DNA from: Patagioenas fasciata
Taxonomy: Eukaryota; Chordata; Aves; Columbiformes; Columbidae
DNA: 64,000 nucleotides
NCBI RefSeq assembly: GCF_037038585.1
Contig: NC_092520.1
Coordinates: forward strand, 120,808,001 to 120,872,000
Direction: 5' to 3'
Shown: one piece after another, positions 1 to 10,629 of the stretch
Layout of the letters: the number at the start of each line of letters is the position of its first letter
Position numbering within the stretch: the stretch's first letter is position 1
Notes under the pieces: generated by a model
What the model saw: only the letters and a program-made list of their open reading frames with translations
The model's database searches: none
What the model was told of the DNA's origin: nothing
Made by a program: the position numbers and the translations under genes

Positions 1-536
1 CAATAAAAGGCAAAACTGGAGATGCGATCCAAAACCAGCCGTGTCCTGAGTGGCCATGTTTCAAATGAAGATAGCACGTCTGTTTTTAAAGAAGGGCAAA
101 CTCTACTGCTTCAGATGAATACACATCCTAATAATTGTTTTGGTTTCACTTCTTAGTGAATGATATTTTTGCATAATAAGAAAAACAGTGAAGCAATGAA
201 CAAACGAGAAGTCTTTGTAATAGCAGTCATCTTCAATTGCCTTCCTGTCTGGCTCTCGGCATGTTTCAGTTTTAAAGGTGTGGCACAGAGATATTCCCAA
301 GGCAAACATTATTCTGACACATAAACACAAAAATGTAGTCCCTAATATGGACTCTGAATTACTTCAGGCATGCATGACAAAAATGAAACTGAAATCTTTA
401 TATAATTGCCTTTTGTCACAAGTTTTGCCAAAGCTTGCAATGTGCCCTTTTATTAAGTGAAAGGACTGTGTCTTATCTGCTCATAATGGCATCTTTGGCA
501 TGGGCTGGAGGTGCTTCTTTCTCTTTTTTGACAGAT
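1..536. other. Unassigned non-coding sequence
   Basis: AT-rich unique-looking sequence. I see no exon, repeat family or regulatory structure that I can support. Confidence 0.5.
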
Positions 537-1391
537 TGTCGTGGTTTAACCCCAGCTGACAGCCCAGCCCCACACAGCTGCTCACTCATTCTGCCCTGGG
601 GGAGATAGGACAAAGGGTAATGGGATCAAGCTGGAACACAAGAGGTTCCACTTAAATTTGAGAAAAAACTTCTTCTCGGTGAGGGTAACAGAGCACTGGA
701 ACAGGCTGCCCAGGAGGGTTGTGGAGTCTCCTACTCTGGAGACATTCAAAACCTGCCTGCACATGTTCCTGTGCGACCTCACCTAGGCGTTCCTGCTCCA
801 GCAGGGGGATTGGACTAGATGATCTTTTGAGGTCCCTTCCAATCCCAAACATCCTGTGATACTGTGATACTGTGAACCAGAAGAGTAAAAGCGAGAAAAC
901 TCATGAGTTGAGATAAAGACCATTTAATGGGTAAAGCAAAAGTTAAACACACAAGCAAAGCAAAACAAGGGATTCATTCACCCTTTCCCAGGGGCAGGAA
1001 GGTGTTCAGCCATCTCCAGGAAAGCCGGGATCCATCATGCGTAACTGTTACTTGGGAAGACAAACGCCATCATTCCGAACATCCCCTCCTTCCTTCTTCT
1101 TCCCCCGGGTTTATATACTGCACAGGACATCATATGGTGTGGAATATCCCTCTGGTCAGTTGGGATCAGCTGTCCTGGCTGTGTCCCCTCCCAGATTCTT
1201 TCTCACCCCCGGCCTCCTTGCTGGTGGAATGGTGTGAGGAGCAGAAAAGGCCTTGATGCTGTGCAAGCCCTGCTCAGTAATAGCTAAAACATCCCTGTGT
1301 TATCAACACTGGTTCTGGTGCAAATCCAAAGCACAGCATCATACTGGCTACTATGAAGAAAATTAACTCTATCCCAGACAAAACCGGCTCA
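537..1391 (-). mobile_element. Solo LTR, avian ERVL-like, interrupted by a CR1
   Basis: Read on the minus strand this is a complete LTR. It begins TGAGCCGGTTTTGTC at 1391 and ends GGTTTAAACCACGACA-like at 537, so it has TG...CA ends. It is flanked by a perfect 5-base target duplication, CAGAT, at 532-536 and 1392-1396. A TATA box (TATATAAA on the minus strand, 1110-1117) and an ATTAAA poly(A) signal (923-928) sit in the order expected of U3-R. No gag, pol or env is present, so it is a recombined solo LTR. The 5-base duplication points to the ERVL class, as is known for that class; the avian assignment rests on recognition of the terminal sequences. A CR1 fragment (607-875) is inserted near the U5 end. 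Without it the LTR is about 586 bases, similar to the copy at 10058. Confidence 0.85.
607..875 (+). mobile_element. CR1 LINE 3' end, nested in the LTR
   Basis: This is a 5'-truncated CR1 covering the C-terminus of the reverse-transcriptase polyprotein and the short 3' UTR. It ends in a repeated ACTGTGAT tail. The translated end reads like the CR1 C-terminus (EHWNRLP-type segment, then a terminal FLCDLT) followed by TAG. LTR sequence stops near 606 and resumes at about 876 with AGAAGAGTAAAAG, which proves the nesting order: the LTR was in place before the CR1 arrived. It is very similar to the copy at 25155-25780, so both belong to one subfamily that is younger than the other CR1 pieces here. 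Confidence 0.9.
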
Positions 1392-1837
1392 CAGATATTG
1401 AGTTCAGGGTCCAGGTACCACTTCTCTGCCTGCAGCCTTTGTCACTAAGTGAATTGTTCAGTGGTATTACAATGCAGCATGGCTTGGAAATATAATTTCT
1501 TTTGCTCTTTTCATTGAGAAGATATCTGTCTGGTAAAAATACACGTTATCAGACATGGAGCTCCCTCTCTCCCTTTGTCGATACAATAAGCTAAATACAG
1601 AGCCAACCTGATTCATGTGGGTTAACTTAAACTTGTTCAGTAAATAGATGTATAGGTGCAGTTACTCTTTGGCAGTGATCTTCTCTGGCATTTATACATG
1701 AGTAACAGCACCCAAATCCTACATAAGCACACAAGAATCCTTCTAGAGCTCATGTAAGACAAGAAATATTCAGTTCAAGCCAAATAAATGAGACATTAGT
1801 ATGCAAGCAAAGGGATAGTATCTTGGAGGTGTACATG
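1392..1837. other. Unassigned non-coding sequence
   Basis: The first five bases are the LTR target duplication. The rest shows no recognisable repeat or exon. Confidence 0.5.
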
Positions 1838-3060
1838 TTTGGATTTTCAAAAGGCTTTAAACAAGCTCTTCGCCAAAGATGTCTAAGCATCTGAGTTGTT
1901 GGGATATATGTGGGAACACACCTTTCCGAACTAGTAATTAGTGAGAAGGTACAGCACAAAGGACACAGATACAGTCCAGGTTCACAGTGAAGTGAATTTT
2001 CCAGCAGGATGCAGCAAGGATTTGAGAGACCTGTATTCAATAGTATATTTGTGTATGACCTGGAAAAGGTAAGGGGGGCAATTGAAGCAAAAAAGCTCAC
2101 AGTGGTTGCCAAGAGATTCAGAGCAGCCAGACTCAACTGCAAGGAAAAGTTGAAGTCAAGCTGATGGTGCAGAGCTGCAGAGGGATTACACAACACGGAG
2201 ATAATGGCAGGCAAATGTCAGTGTCAGTAACTGCAAAGTAATGCACTTGAGGAAAAAACATAACCTTAAACTATATGTGATGAAATCTAAAGAAGGTATT
2301 GCCAGTCAGGAAAGAAATCTTGAAACCATGTGTTACTTCTCTGGAAGTAACTCAGTGCTCAACAATGGTTAAAAAGGCGTTTGGGGAATTACTTGCAAAA
2401 GAATTGAGAAGAAAACAGAAAACACTATTATGCCATTGTATAAATCCCCAGAGCATATATTCGTTGAATATTGAGTAATACTCTGGTCATGCCGTCTCAA
2501 AAGGAATATAATACAATTGGAAACAGCACCAGGGGGACAGTGGGACAGTATGACTTCTATATGAGGAAATGACTAAACAGATGAGGAGTTCATTTTGGAA
2601 GCAGTATGATTGAAGGGGTATGTAACACAGGGCTCCACAATCAATGCACTGTTGCTAAAGTGAATAGGGAAAGTCTGTTCCCTAATTGCTATTTGTCTGG
2701 GAAGAATGACATGGTCTGGCAGGAGGTTTAAAACAAAGAACAGGAATAACTTTTTCACCAAGCACATAATTGTATGGCTGAACTCTGTGACACAGGATAA
2801 TGCAAAGTGAAGAAACAGCAATCATTTCAAAAGGGGATTAGATCAATTCATGAAACACCACCCAAGGCTATTAAATACGATGATCTTGTCTGCAACTACT
2901 TACTGAGGAAAATCTTTCAACCACTCAGTGAAGCTGGAAAAGCGTGTCAGGCAATACCACATATATCCTCTGTATCTGCCCTTGGCATTGGCTACTGGCC
3001 ACTGGCAAGAGCCTGCACAGGGCACTGGGTCTAACCTATTACAGTAACTCTCACCCTGGT
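1838..3060 (+). mobile_element. Ancient CR1/L3-like LINE remnant
   Basis: This is a decayed copy of the reverse-transcriptase half and 3' UTR of an old CR1-type LINE, older in type than the other CR1s here. Conserved words are still readable in order: a broken form of the RT motif LDFSKAFD (GFSKGFK near 1840), the CNCKVMHL-type segment (near 2230), PLYKS (near 2440), EY...LWSC (near 2475), a GGLKQRTGITFSP-like stretch (near 2725), and the 3' UTR phrase CTTGGCATTGGCTACTGGCC (2982-3001). Many stops and frameshifts interrupt every frame. A 154-codon antisense frame at 1750-2214 overlaps it and is not a gene. Boundaries are approximate. The division into CR1 versus L3 is from memory of consensus sequences. 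Confidence 0.75.
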
Positions 3061-5101
3061 GCATTTATAATGACTGCGGTTTTCATACTGGTTATTTGGA
3101 GTCCAGGTCACAGATCATTTGGAGTTAGAGACTGGGTTTTCTGACATCCAGCTACATGAATTTCAGTGACTGCCAGCCTATCAAATCATTATTAATAAGT
3201 TTGTTTCACCAGTGTCAGAGAAAGAGGCAAATACACAAATATTATTTTGCTCCCAGGGTTTCCTTTGGAGTCAATTATTTTCTCCTGAAATAAGCCACCT
3301 CATAGGGATACTGCACCCCAGATTTTGCTGAAAAAAAGACAGACAAGACAAGGCAAACCCAGGTTTGTCTCTCTCTAGCCCACACAGTCCTTTTGCACTA
3401 CCCAGCTGCCTTTGTGGCTGCAAACCCTCGTGCTGTTCCCCAGAGTCTGCAGCACAGGCACCAGTTTCACACAGTATCACTTGTGGGTTTCAACATGGCC
3501 TCTGCTTCCCCAGAGACTGGGAGCTGGTGCGGGGAGGTTGGAACACCCACACAAGCACAGCCACAGGAGTACCTTGTGTGGCCCAAAGTAAAACTAGGGC
3601 CAAATAATATATGATGTGAACAGAAGTAATTTGCTCTACTGGAGGGAGCCAGCACTCAGTCAGGTTGACACACATTGGCTTTGTCCATCTGGCAAAATGG
3701 TCCTGAGGTCTCTGAGTTGAAAGCTGGGGGAATATGAGGGGACAAAATGAAAGTGTGTGATGAGAAGGAGATACTGAGAAACAGAGAGCAGGTCCACATA
3801 AGGTAAGGAATTACATGTGAAGGCTTAAAGCCATCCTCTGGGATACTCTACCTGCGGGAAGCTCAGTGGAACACCATGAAACTTCAGAAAAGCATCAAGG
3901 AGCTCTGGGGCCAGAGAAATCATGGCGAGCAACTACTCTCACCAGATTTTAGCTGCAAACACTTTCATATCTCTGATTGCCAGCTGAAGATTTCTGCTTT
4001 GCTGCTTTAGCTTACCCAGGAGTCCTTGTCCCAGGCAATGCACTTACATTATTTTTAGCATACACAGTAAAATTTCATTTCGCTTCTGAAACATCCAGTT
4101 CTTCCAGCCTTCACTGCTGAGCTTTTGCTGAGGCCACACTGTTTCACAAGATTATAACCTCTGCAGTTTAGCAGAGTCAGATTCATCAGATACCATGATG
4201 GGTAAAATTTCAGAGTCCAAAGGGAATTATGAAAATCTCAATTGAAACAAGAAACTACAGTCAACAGAGAGGTTCTTTTTTCCCAGCATAAGCAAGCAAG
4301 ATTTGAACCCAAACATTTAGGTTTTAGGGGCTGTAGAAGCCAGATTTACCACCAAGTCTGACAGTACATCACTACGACTATGGGAATAACCGAGTCACTA
4401 TAAATCACACCTTGTACATACGTTTTACTTCATGTATCATCTGATATATAAGAAGTTTTCTGTAGAAATCACAGGATTATGTGGTTAATAAGCCCCAGAA
4501 ACAAAACAATTTTTTTTTCTGTCTAGTTTTAAAAACCTGAAAATCACAGAACCTTGTATATGTTAAATTAATGAAGGATTGAAGTATTAAAACAGTTACC
4601 AGGGCGATATATTTACATATAATTGTAAGAAATTAAAAAGCATGGATATTCAGCATATAATGAGGAAGAAAAACACACACAAAAAAAGCTAAAGGAAAGT
4701 GCTGATTGTGCAAACTTCAATTAGTAGAATGGCGGAAGAAAAGTATAAAACCCACTGAAAACTGGTACTTTTATGGATATATACTCCCCCAAGGGTACTA
4801 CTTCTGAGGCAGAAGCTAGAATGTACCATCCAAGGTCAGCTTAATGAAGGTGAGAGTATATGGATAGCCAACCAGACCTATAACTTCTGTAGCTTTATAC
4901 TTTTATATGACTTTTTCTCAATGGTTGAATTTTATTAAAATTAAAATCATACTTTATCTTCATAAGTTTGAGAATTTGTTCCAGTTTTCTTTTTTCTTTT
5001 TATGCCCATAGGTTTTACACTTCAAGCAGTTTTTCTAGCTAACCAAGTGAATGCAAAACCTAGATAACTTTAAAAAGCGTTTAAATACTGCTAATTTATT
5101 G
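3061..5101. other. Unassigned non-coding sequence
   Basis: No exon or strong repeat is seen apart from the possible MIR remnant at 4293-4360. AT content rises from about 4,400 onward. Confidence 0.45.
4293..4360 (-). repeat. Possible MIR-like SINE remnant
   Basis: The stretch AAGATTTGAACCCAAAC followed by a GCCAGATTTACCACC-type segment resembles the tRNA-derived part of the amniote MIR family read on the minus strand. It is short and diverged, so this is a weak call from memory of the consensus. Confidence 0.3.
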
Positions 5102-5103
5102 TA

Positions 5104-5313
5104 CAGGGTGTTTCAAAAAGATAGAACCAATATGTTACAATTACACAAAAATTTACAAACGGTTTAATGACTTACCAAGTTCTAGCAACCTTTTTATGAA
5201 TGGTCTGTGTTCCCTCTACCTGCTGTATGGACAACATCAAGACAATAGTTGACAGTTTGTGGTTGCAAAGATATGGTGATTTCAAACTGGGTCCATCTTT
5301 TTGAAACACCCTA
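5104..5313 (-). mobile_element. Short TIR element, Tc1/mariner-like
   Basis: The element has terminal inverted repeats of about 25 bases, CAGGGTGTTTCAAAAAGAT at the left and its complement (AAACACCCT) at the right. It is flanked by TA dinucleotides (5102-5103 and 5314-5315) if the last base has mutated G to A. TA duplication and short TIRs are the signature of Tc1/mariner/IS630 transposons. The 210-base length is far too short for a transposase. On the minus strand a short frame (about 5282-5202) reads NYCLDVVHTAGRGNTDHS then stop. It resembles in spacing the C-terminal YRLDVCR..GAHIEHL end of some IS630-type transposases, so this may be a deletion derivative keeping the 3' end; that reading is inference. 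A second copy starts at 63936 in the same orientation. Confidence 0.75.
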
Positions 5314-5315
5314 TA

Positions 5316-6940
5316 GTTACATTAGTAGCACCATAAGGGATGGGGTACCAGGTGTTTGGTTTTTTTCCTTCTTTTGAAAAAACAGCCCATCTCTCACTTC
5401 TGAATCCCCCTGGGACAGTCCCTCCCGGGCACTGGTGCCAAGGAAGGGTCTCCTCTCTCCACACCCTTTCCTTTCCTAGCAAAGATTCGTCAGGAAGATA
5501 AAGAGGACAGAGGAGGGTTTGACTTCATGTCCTAGTGGCTAGACACTTACCTTGGACATGAAAGTCACAAGCCTGCTCCAGAGCTATATATATTTTTTCA
5601 ATAATCATTCTTAAAATGCATAAAATTAATGAAAATAAAGGGAGCAGAAGACCCTTGCCATACATGCAATCCCTTGCCCCAGGCTGTGGAGCCAGATTGG
5701 GTTTATGGTGTGTGTTTGAGGCAGGGAGGACCCCCAAACTTGTGGCACTCAGATAAGGACGCAATGAAGCACAGGTCCCCTCTGTGAGGGCACAGCCCCC
5801 AATCAGCTCAGCCCTTAGCTGAGCCAAGCACCTGGCCATCTGTTTTTTGCTGGCAGAACTGAACAAATCCACCTCCCACCTGTTCTCGGCCGAGTGGTGA
5901 GGGATGTCAGCACCTCTGGCTCCCCTCTCTGGAGCAAGACCCTCCTGTGGGATCAGGTCCTGCAGCACAGCCCCTTGCAGCCATGGTCTGGATGCAGAGC
6001 ACCTGTTACCTCATCCCGTTTAGGAATTTTGATAAATCTCAAAAGCCATCTGGTGGTAACTTTAGATGCCTAAATAGCCTTATTAATCTGATCAGTGAAT
6101 AAGGACAGCTTACTCTCTGTATGAGTAATGTAAAAGAATGGCGTCTATTAGTATATTAAGCATTATTGAGTGTTCCTTGTCCTAACATATGAAATGCCCA
6201 ACAGAAATACCTGTCGGGCACAGGTTCACCCATACAACTCCAGCTACTTCTGGCCTTCTCCTGGAAAGACACAAGGAAAAGACCAGCCTTTTGATGTCAA
6301 ACACAAATTCTGCTGGAGTGGGAAAATTTTCAGGCAAGTCACTGAGGTTCCGCGAAAACTGAGAAAAGAAATGTAACAGCAAATCCTCCAAGAATATGTT
6401 TAATGATCTTGTTTCTCAGGCTATTCATAGACCACGTCATTAAAATCTCCAGCTCTAGGCTCTATTCCCTCAGCCCTCTTCTGGAGGCTCTCCCCTGCTT
6501 TCTGATTCCTCTGTAAGGAGCACATATTTTGGTTGAGGATAGTGCTGACACAGTGGCACCTACCAGCTGTCCAAATGCTGGCATGGGCAGCTGGGCAAGC
6601 CAACAGCCCTCGAGCTCTGCAGCTCCAGCTGAGGGTCTGGCACGAATGGAGATGCAGAGTGACTAACATCAGTTTAAAGGAGAAAAAGTTCTTCTGAATT
6701 GATTCCATGTTGTTTTCAATCACGAGCAGCATTTGCCTTGTTTTTTCTTTCTCTTCCCTATTCTTTTTAAGGCCCATCCTACTCTCACTGTCATCATGGT
6801 CCCTACTCAGGTCCAGCATAGTTTACAGGAAGGCTTAACCCTTCAATTCATCAGTAGTTAAAAATCTTAAACACACAATCAGAAAATCACACATAGGCTG
6901 GAAGCTTTTGAAGTTGTTGGCAGAATGTTGTGCTGATAAA
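5316..6940. other. Unassigned non-coding sequence
   Basis: Holds random frames such as a 147-codon minus-strand frame at 5525-5968 with no recognisable domain. No repeat family is identified. Confidence 0.45.
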
Positions 6941-6941
6941 A

Positions 6942-7320
6942 TGTCAGATGCCCACCCAGCTGCTCTCTCACTCCCCCTCCTCAGCAGGACACAGAGAGAA
7001 ATAAGATGGAAAAGTTCATGGTTTGAGATAAAGACAGTTTAATAAGAAAATCGAAAGCTGTATGTGGAAGAAAAACAAAAAAGAGGAATTTGTTCCCTGC
7101 TTCCCATTAGCAGACAGGTGTCCAGCCACTCCCTGGGAAGCAGGGCATCAGTATGTATAGCAATTGCTTGGGAAGACAAACATCGTAACTGTGATGTCTG
7201 CCTATTCTATAAACCACAAACCCTGGTTCTATAACCATGAACCCTGGCTGTTCTATAAACAAGGCTACTATAGACAACCATACTCCTACGACTAATCCAG
7301 TTTCACAAGTGGCTGCTCTT
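6942..7320 (-). mobile_element. Degraded LTR related to the other minus-strand LTRs
   Basis: Bases 6942-7190 match the U5/R part of the LTRs at 537 and 10058 word by word: CCCAGCTGCTC, TTTGAGATAAAGAC, AGTTTAATA, GTGTCCAGCCA and CTTGGGAAGACAAAC occur in the same order. After about 7190 similarity is lost, so it is either a different subfamily or a rearranged copy. I could not find a target duplication, and the right end is uncertain. The ATTAAA signal (minus strand) is kept near 7033-7038. Confidence 0.65.
7205..7264. repeat. Short tandem repeat, 22-24 base unit
   Basis: The phrase TTCTATAA..CC..GAACCCTGG (22-24 bases) occurs at 7205 and 7227, and a third partial copy starts at 7251. It lies in the diverged part of the LTR-like segment. 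Confidence 0.6.
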
Positions 7321-7329
7321 CCAGCACCA

Positions 7330-10052
7330 GTTAATTCCTTTGTAATTTAGGCAATAAAGAAGAGCTAGCTCCATAGCTGAGATTTACATATCCTGTGTCA
7401 TGGACACACAGAAGTTGAAAAAGATCGTTTATTAGTCTGTGGGATAGTCGTTCTTCCTGGCTCGTGCAGTACAGTCAAAACATAGATGGATTGTTTTGAC
7501 CATCATTTTTTTATGCAGAAACTATTGAAAGACAATAATACCTTCAGTTTGAAAAGGATGTGCAATTGGAGAAATGATACTGAATGTCTTTTAAACTCTA
7601 CAGACCATCACTGATTCATTTTTGTGCTCTGGAAGGATGAACACCTGCAGAGCTGGATGAGCTGTAAAGGCAACCAGATGCTGTGCTTTGGTCATAGCCA
7701 CCTTGCTGGCCAAGGATTATGGAGCACTACTGCTGCTCTGTGCTGAGAGGTGGCTTTACACTGGAAAGCTACAGACAGGACAAAGTCCAGCATCTTTCCC
7801 TGGAAAAAGGATGGGAAAAATTCTCCCCTCAGGTGTAGTAAGCACTCAAGGCTTTGGTCTAAATATAAACTCAAGAGTGGATGCATTTTCTAAATAGAAA
7901 AGCCTAGCTGATGCCAAGTAGAATACCAGAAACAAGGAAAAAAAGCTAAACAGGGAGTGGGCTTGAAAACCTCGGCAAGCAAGACATGGTTTCACCTCAC
8001 TCAGCACAGCCATGCTGGAAACACAGCATGCCCAAGTCCCACTGTAGCCACCAGAGAGGCACTTCTGAAAGCCATTCAGACCTTATGTGAGCTGATTTCC
8101 CTTTGGGTTTGCCATCACCCTTCATCAATGGCAGAAAAGGTCTGGCAGGGCTGCAGCACTGCCCATGGAGTCTGTCTCACTCCAGCACCTAATTTTAAGG
8201 TGTGACGAGTCAGAGCCAGTCCTCTCAGCAATTTTTTTCTTGTGCTTAATTTCATCTTGATGACTAACAAGTGAAAGCGGAAGAATCTTAAATTATAGCT
8301 ACTCTCCTTTGAACTTGGATAATACTGGGCTCTGCAATGAGCAAAGACATTACACGCAGATGGACAGAGGAAAAGCAGTAGCTCAAATTGAGGGCACTGC
8401 ACTGAGGGCACACTACATTGCTACAACATTCGCACACTGGAAGCTACTCATTGAAAGTCTTCTTAATCATTTATCTTTTGTGGCCCTCTCAAAGCTTAAT
8501 AAATGTTCATTCACTGCCTGGTAATAGCTGACAAAGTCCTGGATACTGGAAGAAAGCATTCAGTCCTATTTAGTCATATTCTAGAAAGCTATTTATGTCT
8601 AATTTTCTTTTTTTATTAGTATTATTAGCAGTACCCGATTAAGAAGCATGATAATAATTTAAAAACTAAAGAAGCAGTAAATATGTCTGGGTACAAAATT
8701 TATTAGTGAGAGACTGCTACCTGATGTGACAGAGATTGGTGTCATTCCTAATTTTTCACACAAAACCTTGGTTCCAATAGGGAATTGTTGAAAGTGTTGA
8801 TAAATCTTTCCTATGATATATTTAAAGGCTCCTGGAGAACACTGCAAGACATAAATCAGAGAAGGTGGCATCTTTAACTAGGAAATAAAAAGTAAATGAA
8901 AATATCACATAGATTTAGAGGGTGTTTGACAACAAGGACCTATGAGTGATCTTTTTTACTGATAAGAGCTCTGAACGGGGAACAACAAATACTGGAAGTC
9001 CATATTGTGACCCTGCATCACTAAGGAAACACCCTGTCACCAAAACTTGAATTATGACTACCTCCAACTGAGAAAAATGACAGAATTTTGCCCACAGCGT
9101 ATATCAACATCCACTTTGCTCAATCATAAAATAATCTGGAGGACAAAGCAAAAAGTGGTTTGGAGGAATGGGATCAGACTGACCCATTCAGAGAGTCTGT
9201 TCTAAGCAAGGGAGAAATCTTACACTTCTGTGAACAGAAGAAAACAAAGCAAATGAAAACAAAGCCAGGGATGTGCTGGCGAGAAAGCTCCAAGCTCAAA
9301 CTGTAGAAATAAATAATAAGAAGCTGCAGTTTGCCGCTACTGGCGAGTAGTGTCCATATTAATTTTGGATGTGCAGGGTAAGAATTACCTAATCTAGAAT
9401 TTCCTGTCCTGCCAGTAAAATGCAGATTTGACTTAGCGCTCATTAACTCTCAGAATGAGCAGTGCACATGTTGCAAATTGGGATGTAGCAGCACAGGATT
9501 AAGGCATCTAAAGGTGAATATCTAAAGCATCCCCTGCTTTTCAGTTCCTATTGTTAAATGCTGGAGCCACACAGCTCTGCAGGCCCTCTCTGACACAGCT
9601 CCTCTCGGGGCACGGGGCTGTCAGGAGAGGAAGACACAGGACAGCATCTTCCCACCATCACTCAGTCTGCATGTGTGACCAGGGCAGGTGGGGTTACAGT
9701 CGATGAGCAGGCAAAACCTATCAAGCAAGACAGTCATTCTTACTCTTTAAAGAGATGCGGGGCAGCTTTCTCTGGTTTGGATCATGCACAGCTGAATTTC
9801 CAGTTTTTTAAAGTTCATTGAGTTCTTCTGAAGTGTTTCAAAACTAGAGAAGTAATTTCATGAACGCCTTTGCTATATGGGCTATTCAAGAAGTTTAGAA
9901 ATTCATTTGAAACATTAAGCTTTTGGTTCTTAGTTTGTTTTCAGGTCTGATACTTCCTATGTTAAGGAAGATATTCCATACTGGCAAGAACATCAGAAAG
10001 CATTTTCTGGAAGAAGAGTTGCCTGGAACAGCTTACTCTTTTCGTTCAATAG
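7330..10052. other. Unassigned non-coding sequence
   Basis: Long unique-looking stretch without exon signals or repeats that I recognise. All open frames are under 100 codons and featureless. Confidence 0.45.
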
Positions 10053-10057
10053 TCCCA

Positions 10058-10624
10058 TGTTGTTGCTTATCACCAGCCAGCAGGTCAGCCCCATGCAGCC
10101 ACTCACTTACCTCCCCCCATCCCCTGTTCCCTGTTGGATGGGGGAGAGAATTGGAAGGGTAAAGTGAGAAAACAGTTTAATAGGTAAAGCAAAAGCTGTG
10201 TGCACAAGCAGTGCAAAATAAGGAATTAATTCACCACTTCCCATGGGCAGGCGGGTGTTCAGCCATCTCCAGGAAAGCCAGGCTCCATCACACATAACAG
10301 TTACTTGGGAAGACAAATGCCACCACTCCAAATATCCCCCCCTTCATTCTTCCTCCAGGTTTATATACTGAACATGGTGTGAAATATCCCTTTGGTCAGT
10401 TGGGGCCAGCTGTCCCAGCTGTGTCCCCTCCCAACTCTTCATGCACCTCCAGTCTCCACACTGGTGAGGTGGTGTGAGCAGCAGAAAAGGTCTTGGTGCT
10501 GTGCAAGTCCTGCTCAGCAATAGCTAAAACATCCCTGTGTTAACAACACTGGTTTGGTCACAAGTCTAAAACACAGCACCATACGAGCTACTATGAAGAA
10601 AATGACCCCAGCCAAACCAGCACA
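10058..10624 (-). mobile_element. Solo LTR, avian ERVL-like
   Basis: On the minus strand it starts TGTGCTGGTTTGGC (10624) and ends with CA at 10058. A perfect 5-base duplication TCCCA flanks it at 10053-10057 and 10625-10629. It is the uninterrupted relative of the LTR at 537-1391, with the same TATA box (10360-10367 on the complement) and ATTAAA poly(A) signal (10176-10181). At 567 bases with no internal retroviral region it is a solo LTR. Confidence 0.9.
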
Positions 10625-10629
10625 TCCCA

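Noticed and set aside
1750-2214. 154-codon minus-strand frame
   Set aside because: Largely antisense to the ancient CR1 remnant (1838-3060).
537-10624. A single provirus with two LTRs
   Set aside because: Each LTR has its own perfect target duplication, and no gag, pol or env remnants lie between them.
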